A stretch of DNA of 64,000 nt from CADCWK01 sp035944555. GTDB lineage: Bacteria > Chloroflexota > Chloroflexia > Thermomicrobiales > UBA6265. The stretch spans positions 1-64,000 of the forward strand of contig DASZAY010000003.1 of assembly GCA_035944555.1 (NCBI GenBank), written 5' to 3'. The notes below the pieces were generated by a model that did not search any database, was not told the origin of the DNA, and worked only from the letters and a program-made list of their open reading frames with translations. Position numbers and translations under genes: made by a program. Positions 60,459 through 64,000 of this stretch are shown in pieces. The number at the start of each line of letters is the position of its first letter. The first letter of the stretch is position 1.

Positions 60459-61970
60459 CTACGGGCGGAGCATCTGCTCGATGGTGACGAAAGCGTACTG
60501 CTCGGCCGCCAATCCCTCGATGATAGTGGGCAGCGCCTCGGCATCGACGCTCCCCTCGACCAGGTTGAACCGGACGATTGACCCTGGCTCGATCGCGCCG
60601 ACGACCTCACCGGCGACGGCGTCCGGGTCGGCCCCGTCCTCCGCCCCGCCACTCTCCACCGACCACAGCACCGTCACGCCGTAGCCGGCCGTCGCAGCGT
60701 CCGTCTGGACCGGGACGTCCGTGTCTCCGCCGGGCGGGCGCCAGAACGGGCGCGGGTCGTAGCCGGCGATCTCCTCGATCATCCGCTCGGCCTCGCCCAG
60801 CTGCGCGATCCGGTCGTCGCTGTCCGTCACGTCTTCGGTGAACGACTCGCCGTCGATCCCGGCGTTCAGCACCATGTGCCCGCCGCCGATGATCCGGCCG
60901 ACGAGGTCAGGGTTGTCCCCCGCCCAGTCCCCGGCGATGGCGAACGAGCCGATCACTCCGCCTTCGTCAAGCGCGTCGAGCGTGTCCTCGACCAGGTCCG
61001 GCGGCGTCCCGGGAGAGATGTCGAAGGTCAGCGCGACCTCCTGCCGGTAGGTCGGCCCTTCCTCGCGCACGGTCGAGATCCCGGTCCCGTCCAGCGCGAA
61101 GGCTGGCGGGGCGGGGCGCAGCGTGGCATCGGGCGCCGCGACCGGCGTCCGGGTCGGCTCCTCCTCGGCGGGCGTCTCCTCGTCCTCCTCGTCCTCGCCG
61201 ATCCCCACGGCGGTCGTCGCCGTCGGACGGACGCGGGTTGGGACGGGGGACCGGGGAGCGACGGGCCCTGGGACGGTCGCGGCCGCGCCGGTTCCGTCGG
61301 CGATAGCCACGCCATTCGTCGGGTTGGCCGTCGGGTCGTCGGGCTGGCGGAGGTCGTTCCAGGCAGGGAAGGCGACGGCGATCGCCAGCGTCAGCCCGAT
61401 CGCCGCGACCAGCCCGAGCAGGACCAGCCCGAGCGATTCCGGCCGGGTCCGTGGCTCGCCCATCCGGATCCCTCCGGACGTCGGTTGCCCGCCGCTCCCA
61501 GCGAGCGCGATCGCTCCCGTGCCGGCAGTGCCCGCCGGGATCCCGTCGCGCGTACCGGTCCGGGTGCGCCGGTTCGGGTCGGTGCGGCGACCGCCGCTGC
61601 CGGTCCGGCTCCCGCCGCGGTCGCGGTCACGATCATTGGGGCGCAGGGCGTCGCCACCGTCCCGTGGCCGGTCACGGTCGTCGCGGCGGCTGCCCGGAAC
61701 CGGCGGCCGGTTGCTCCGGGAGGAGTTGCCCCCCGACCCGGACGACCGCTGATCCCGTCCGAAGCCGTCGCGCGCGCGGCGGTCGTCGCGCAGGGCGTCG
61801 CCCGACCGGTTCCGGTCCAGCCCGGAATCGCGGGAGGAGCGACGGGCATCACCGGCCGGCCGGCCGGCGTCGCGGCTCGGGCGGAACGGGTCGTCGGCGT
61901 CGCGACGGACTGGCGGGATCGGCGGTCGTCCGCGCGAGCCGGATCGATGGTCGTTGCGGTCGCGGCCCAT
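60459..61970 (-). CDS. Membrane-anchored polysaccharide-deacetylase-like protein, metal site degenerate
   Basis: A 503-residue protein. ~170 residues of Arg/Asp/Gly disorder precede one transmembrane helix (SLGLVLLGLVAAIGLTLAIAV) and a Pro/Thr linker. The last ~200 residues have the NodB/polysaccharide-deacetylase layout: EVALTFDISPGTPPDLVEDTLDAL, GVIGSFAIAGDWAGDNPDLVGRII, FWRPPGGDTD. Key ligands differ: the usual TFDDG is TFDIS, and the HxxxH metal pair after GGH reads MVLNAGIDG. It is therefore probably a binding or regulatory pseudo-enzyme acting outside the cell. The ATG at 61970 follows GGAAGGTGGGG. Confidence 0.75.
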   Translation of the reverse strand: MGRDRNDHRSGSRGRPPIPPVRRDADDPFRPSRDAGRPAGDARRSSRDSGLDRNRSGDALRDDRRARDGFGRDQRSSGSGGNSSRSNRPPVPGSRRDDRDRPRDGGDALRPNDRDRDRGGSRTGSGGRRTDPNRRTRTGTRDGIPAGTAGTGAIALAGSGGQPTSGGIRMGEPRTRPESLGLVLLGLVAAIGLTLAIAVAFPAWNDLRQPDDPTANPTNGVAIADGTGAAATVPGPVAPRSPVPTRVRPTATTAVGIGEDEEDEETPAEEEPTRTPVAAPDATLRPAPPAFALDGTGISTVREEGPTYRQEVALTFDISPGTPPDLVEDTLDALDEGGVIGSFAIAGDWAGDNPDLVGRIIGGGHMVLNAGIDGESFTEDVTDSDDRIAQLGEAERMIEEIAGYDPRPFWRPPGGDTDVPVQTDAATAGYGVTVLWSVESGGAEDGADPDAVAGEVVGAIEPGSIVRFNLVEGSVDAEALPTIIEGLAAEQYAFVTIEQMLRP

Positions 61971-62064
61971 CACCCCACCTTCCCGGAGGGGACAAGGGGG
62001 CGGGCCAGCCGGTGATGGCACGCCGGGGTGCGGATGAGAACAGTGCGGTGGCTGGCGATCGGCA

Positions 62065-63177
62065 TCATTCGCCGGCGACTGCGGGGATCAGGGTGCGTCG
62101 GATCACCGGTTGCGGCCGCGACTGGGCGCCGGGGTTGTCGAACGCCGGGACGACGTCGGTCGCGGCGGCGATGACCAGGTCCAGCCCCGGCACGACGTAG
62201 ATCACCGACTCGCCGTAGCCGAGCGCGAAGTACGACGGGTAGCCAGCTAGGTCGGCCCGCCACCAGGTATAGCCGTAGCCCGTGCCGAACCCGAAGTCGT
62301 TCAATCCCGTGGAGTCCGACTGGAAGGCGGTCGCGTCGGCCACCCACCAGTCCGGGACCAGCTGCTGTCCGTCCCATTGGCCGTTGTTCAGCATCAGGTA
62401 ACCGAACTTGACCATCTCGCGGACGGTAATGTGCAGTCCCCAGCCGCCGGCCGACTCACCCTGGTCGGACTCGCGCCAGTCATGGATATCCACACCCATG
62501 TGGCTAAAGACCCGGTCCTGGGCGTAGTCGCGCAGCGTCATCCCCGAAGCAGCCTGGAGCATGCAGGAGAGGATGTGGGTGTTGCCGGAGTTGTAGGTGA
62601 AGACCTCACCCGGCGCCGCCTGCATGGGCAGGGTCAGGGTCCGCGCGGCCCAGTCGGCGGCGTTGTCCAGGTTGGCGTAGTCGACCGTGCCGTCCCAGAG
62701 CCAGCCACTCCGCATCGTCAGGAGGTTGCGGACGGTGATGTCGGCGACCACCGGGTCGGCCTCGGGCGGGATCCGGTCGGGCATCACCTCGCCGATCGTG
62801 GAATCCTCCGAGAGCAGTCCCTCCCAGATCGCGACACCGATCGTCGTGCCGGTGATGCTCTTGGTCGAGGACCAGATGTCGATGGGCTTGTACGGGTCGA
62901 ACCCGTCGGCGTAGTACTCGTAGACGATGTTGCCCCCGTAGGCCACGGCGAGCCCCGACAGCGACGGGGAATCGCTCTGGATCTGCGCGGTGACCTCATC
63001 GAAGATCGCGCTGTCCAGGCCGACCTCGACCGGGAGCGATTCACGCCAGCCGAACGTCGGCCAGTAGGGACGGGTCTGGGCACGAGCGACGGCCGGGGCG
63101 GCGATGCCACCCAGCGAGGAAACGGCAATCGTACCGGCGAGCGCGCCGAGCAGGCTACGGCGAGAGGTAGTGATCAA
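62065..63177 (-). CDS. Secreted serine hydrolase, class C beta-lactamase fold
   Basis: A ~370-residue penicillin-binding/beta-lactamase-fold hydrolase. The nucleophile motif SxxK is SSTKS (IWSSTKSITGT), the second motif is YNSGN (YxN), and the third, usually HxG or KTG, is probably GYGES. A twin-arginine-like leader (SRRSLLGALAG) precedes a signal core, suggesting Tat export. It could be an esterase, DD-peptidase or transpeptidase relative. The start is uncertain: TTG at 63177 has GAGG upstream and gives a compact leader; a TTG at 63222 would extend it by 15 codons. Confidence 0.8.
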   Translation of the reverse strand: MITTSRRSLLGALAGTIAVSSLGGIAAPAVARAQTRPYWPTFGWRESLPVEVGLDSAIFDEVTAQIQSDSPSLSGLAVAYGGNIVYEYYADGFDPYKPIDIWSSTKSITGTTIGVAIWEGLLSEDSTIGEVMPDRIPPEADPVVADITVRNLLTMRSGWLWDGTVDYANLDNAADWAARTLTLPMQAAPGEVFTYNSGNTHILSCMLQAASGMTLRDYAQDRVFSHMGVDIHDWRESDQGESAGGWGLHITVREMVKFGYLMLNNGQWDGQQLVPDWWVADATAFQSDSTGLNDFGFGTGYGYTWWRADLAGYPSYFALGYGESVIYVVPGLDLVIAAATDVVPAFDNPGAQSRPQPVIRRTLIPAVAGE

Positions 63178-63387
63178 CGGGGATGCCTCGGGAATGCTGG
63201 GGTGTGCTGATGGACCGGACAAGCCGTCCCGGTCGGGATGGACGGACGCCGGGACGCACGGACCAATGGGACGGTCGGCGGGGCAGGGACTCGGCGGGTC
63301 CAGTGAAGATACGTCGAAGTCTACTCCACGGGATTCACCCGACCTGGCCAGCGTCGAGAGCGTGAGCCCTCCAAACGTCGCTATCTA

Positions 63388-63401
63388 AGTGTACGTACAC
63401 T
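63388..63401. promoter_or_regulatory. Perfect 14-bp palindrome, possible operator
   Basis: AGTGTACGTACACT is fully palindromic and lies in the gap between the TlpA-like gene and the beta-lactamase-fold gene, upstream of the latter on the minus strand. Such sites are typical for dimeric regulators (TetR/MarR/GntR types). No regulator gene is adjacent in the window. Confidence 0.5.
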
Positions 63402-63444
63402 ACCACGATCCTGGATCATCTGGCACTCGAGGAAGCGAACCAGC

Positions 63445-64000
63445 TCAGCTAGATGCCTGGTCGGCCCGCACACCGGCGAGGGATTCGGCCAGCGATTCGG
63501 TCGTGACGGGCCCGACGATGACCTGGTGGACGACGCCGTCCGCAGCCAGGATCACGTTGGTCGGCAGGCCAGTCGCGCCATAGGCCCGTGTCACGCTGCC
63601 GTCGGTGTCGAGCAGCACCGGGTAGCGGATACCGGTCTCGTCGGCCAGCGCCCGGACACGGGGGGCGTCCTCGCGCAGATCAATCCCGAGGACCGTCACG
63701 CCGGCCGCGTGGGCGGCGTCGAGGACTGGCATCTCGTCCCGGCATGACACGCACCAGGTCGCGAAGAAGTTCAGGACGACGGCCCCGTTGGCCTCCGGGA
63801 CCGCAGCGTCCAGGGCGTGGGAAGTCCCGTCAAGGTCGTCGAGCCGGAAGTTGGGGGCGCGCTGACCCTGTGCCGTCCCGGTCGGGGCGGCGTCGGGCCA
63901 ACTGATCAACCCTGGCCCGGCCCCGCTCTCCCCCTCTCCGTCCCGCCTGACCAGTGCCCACGCCGCGGCCGGGATGGCCGCGGCGCCGAGCACGGCCGCG
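63445..64000 (-). CDS. TlpA/ResA-like thiol-disulfide oxidoreductase (5' partial)
   Basis: A thioredoxin-fold membrane-attached protein, cut by the window end on its N-terminal side. The redox site is ATWCVSC (WCxxC) in VVLNFFATWCVSCRDEMPVL; the cis-Pro loop is GATGLPTNVILA. The hydrophobic N-terminus (AAVLGAAAIPAAAWAL) is a membrane anchor, so it works outside the cytoplasmic membrane, reducing or oxidising exported thiols. An in-frame GTG at 63993 could be a start, but the open frame continues beyond 64000. Confidence 0.88.
   Translation of the reverse strand, partial: AAVLGAAAIPAAAWALVRRDGEGESGAGPGLISWPDAAPTGTAQGQRAPNFRLDDLDGTSHALDAAVPEANGAVVLNFFATWCVSCRDEMPVLDAAHAAGVTVLGIDLREDAPRVRALADETGIRYPVLLDTDGSVTRAYGATGLPTNVILAADGVVHQVIVGPVTTESLAESLAGVRADQASS

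Overview
The window is about 64 kb of high-GC DNA. Lines I counted by hand in ordinary genes run 70 to 72% G+C. It has no tRNA, rRNA, CRISPR array or intact insertion sequence that I can see. High GC, frequent GTG/TTG starts, many proline/alanine-rich secreted proteins, LPxTG-tailed surface proteins and an NfeD/FloA pair suggest a Gram-positive-like, high-GC bacterium. My best guess is the Thermomicrobia/Sphaerobacter side of Chloroflexota, but this is inference and an actinobacterium is not excluded.

Layout. 1-6.6 kb: the end of a secreted Ig-like protein, a UBP-zinc-finger / NhaA / UBP-zinc-finger trio, a Ser/Ala-repeat LPxTG protein and a membrane protein. 6.7-8.7 kb: a DUF1697 protein and an MFS exporter (minus). 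9.1-18.9 kb: a compact four-gene anti-phage-type cassette with a DUF499 AAA+ ATPase, a DUF3780-like small protein, a DUF1156 DNA methyltransferase and a phospholipase-D/SNF2 helicase fusion. 19-29.4 kb: an SH3b protein, an NfeD-FloA operon, a proline-rich membrane protein, a MazEF-type toxin-antitoxin pair, a reductase and a large phosphorylase-like protein. 29.6-44.9 kb: two more LPxTG proteins with a shared Cys-rich repeat, a PAP2 phosphatase, an ECF42-type sigma operon with two DGPF proteins, two MFS transporters, a glycosidase and MerR/GyrI regulators. 45-53.8 kb: an AI-2E transporter, DinB and Nudix proteins, a HepT/MntA toxin-antitoxin pair and a secreted protein. 53.9-59.2 kb: a second defence locus, with a remnant of an older methyltransferase beside a full-length single-chain Type ISP restriction-modification enzyme. 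59.3-64 kb: a pirin, a deacetylase-like protein lacking metal ligands, a beta-lactamase-fold hydrolase and a thioredoxin-like protein cut by the window end.

The strongest biology is defence. The 9.1-18.9 kb cassette looks co-transcribed (one 4-base overlap, short gaps) and pairs a modification enzyme with a BrxC-like ATPase and a nuclease-like helicase, without the PglZ or DrmA/B markers of BREX or DISARM. In both this methyltransferase and the Type ISP enzyme, base composition falls sharply inside one open frame and recovers before or near its end. In the Type ISP gene the fall covers the expected specificity region, as if recognition modules had been exchanged. The ECF sigma operon has matching promoter-like elements before its first genes. 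Perfect hairpins separate most convergent genes and serve as likely terminators.
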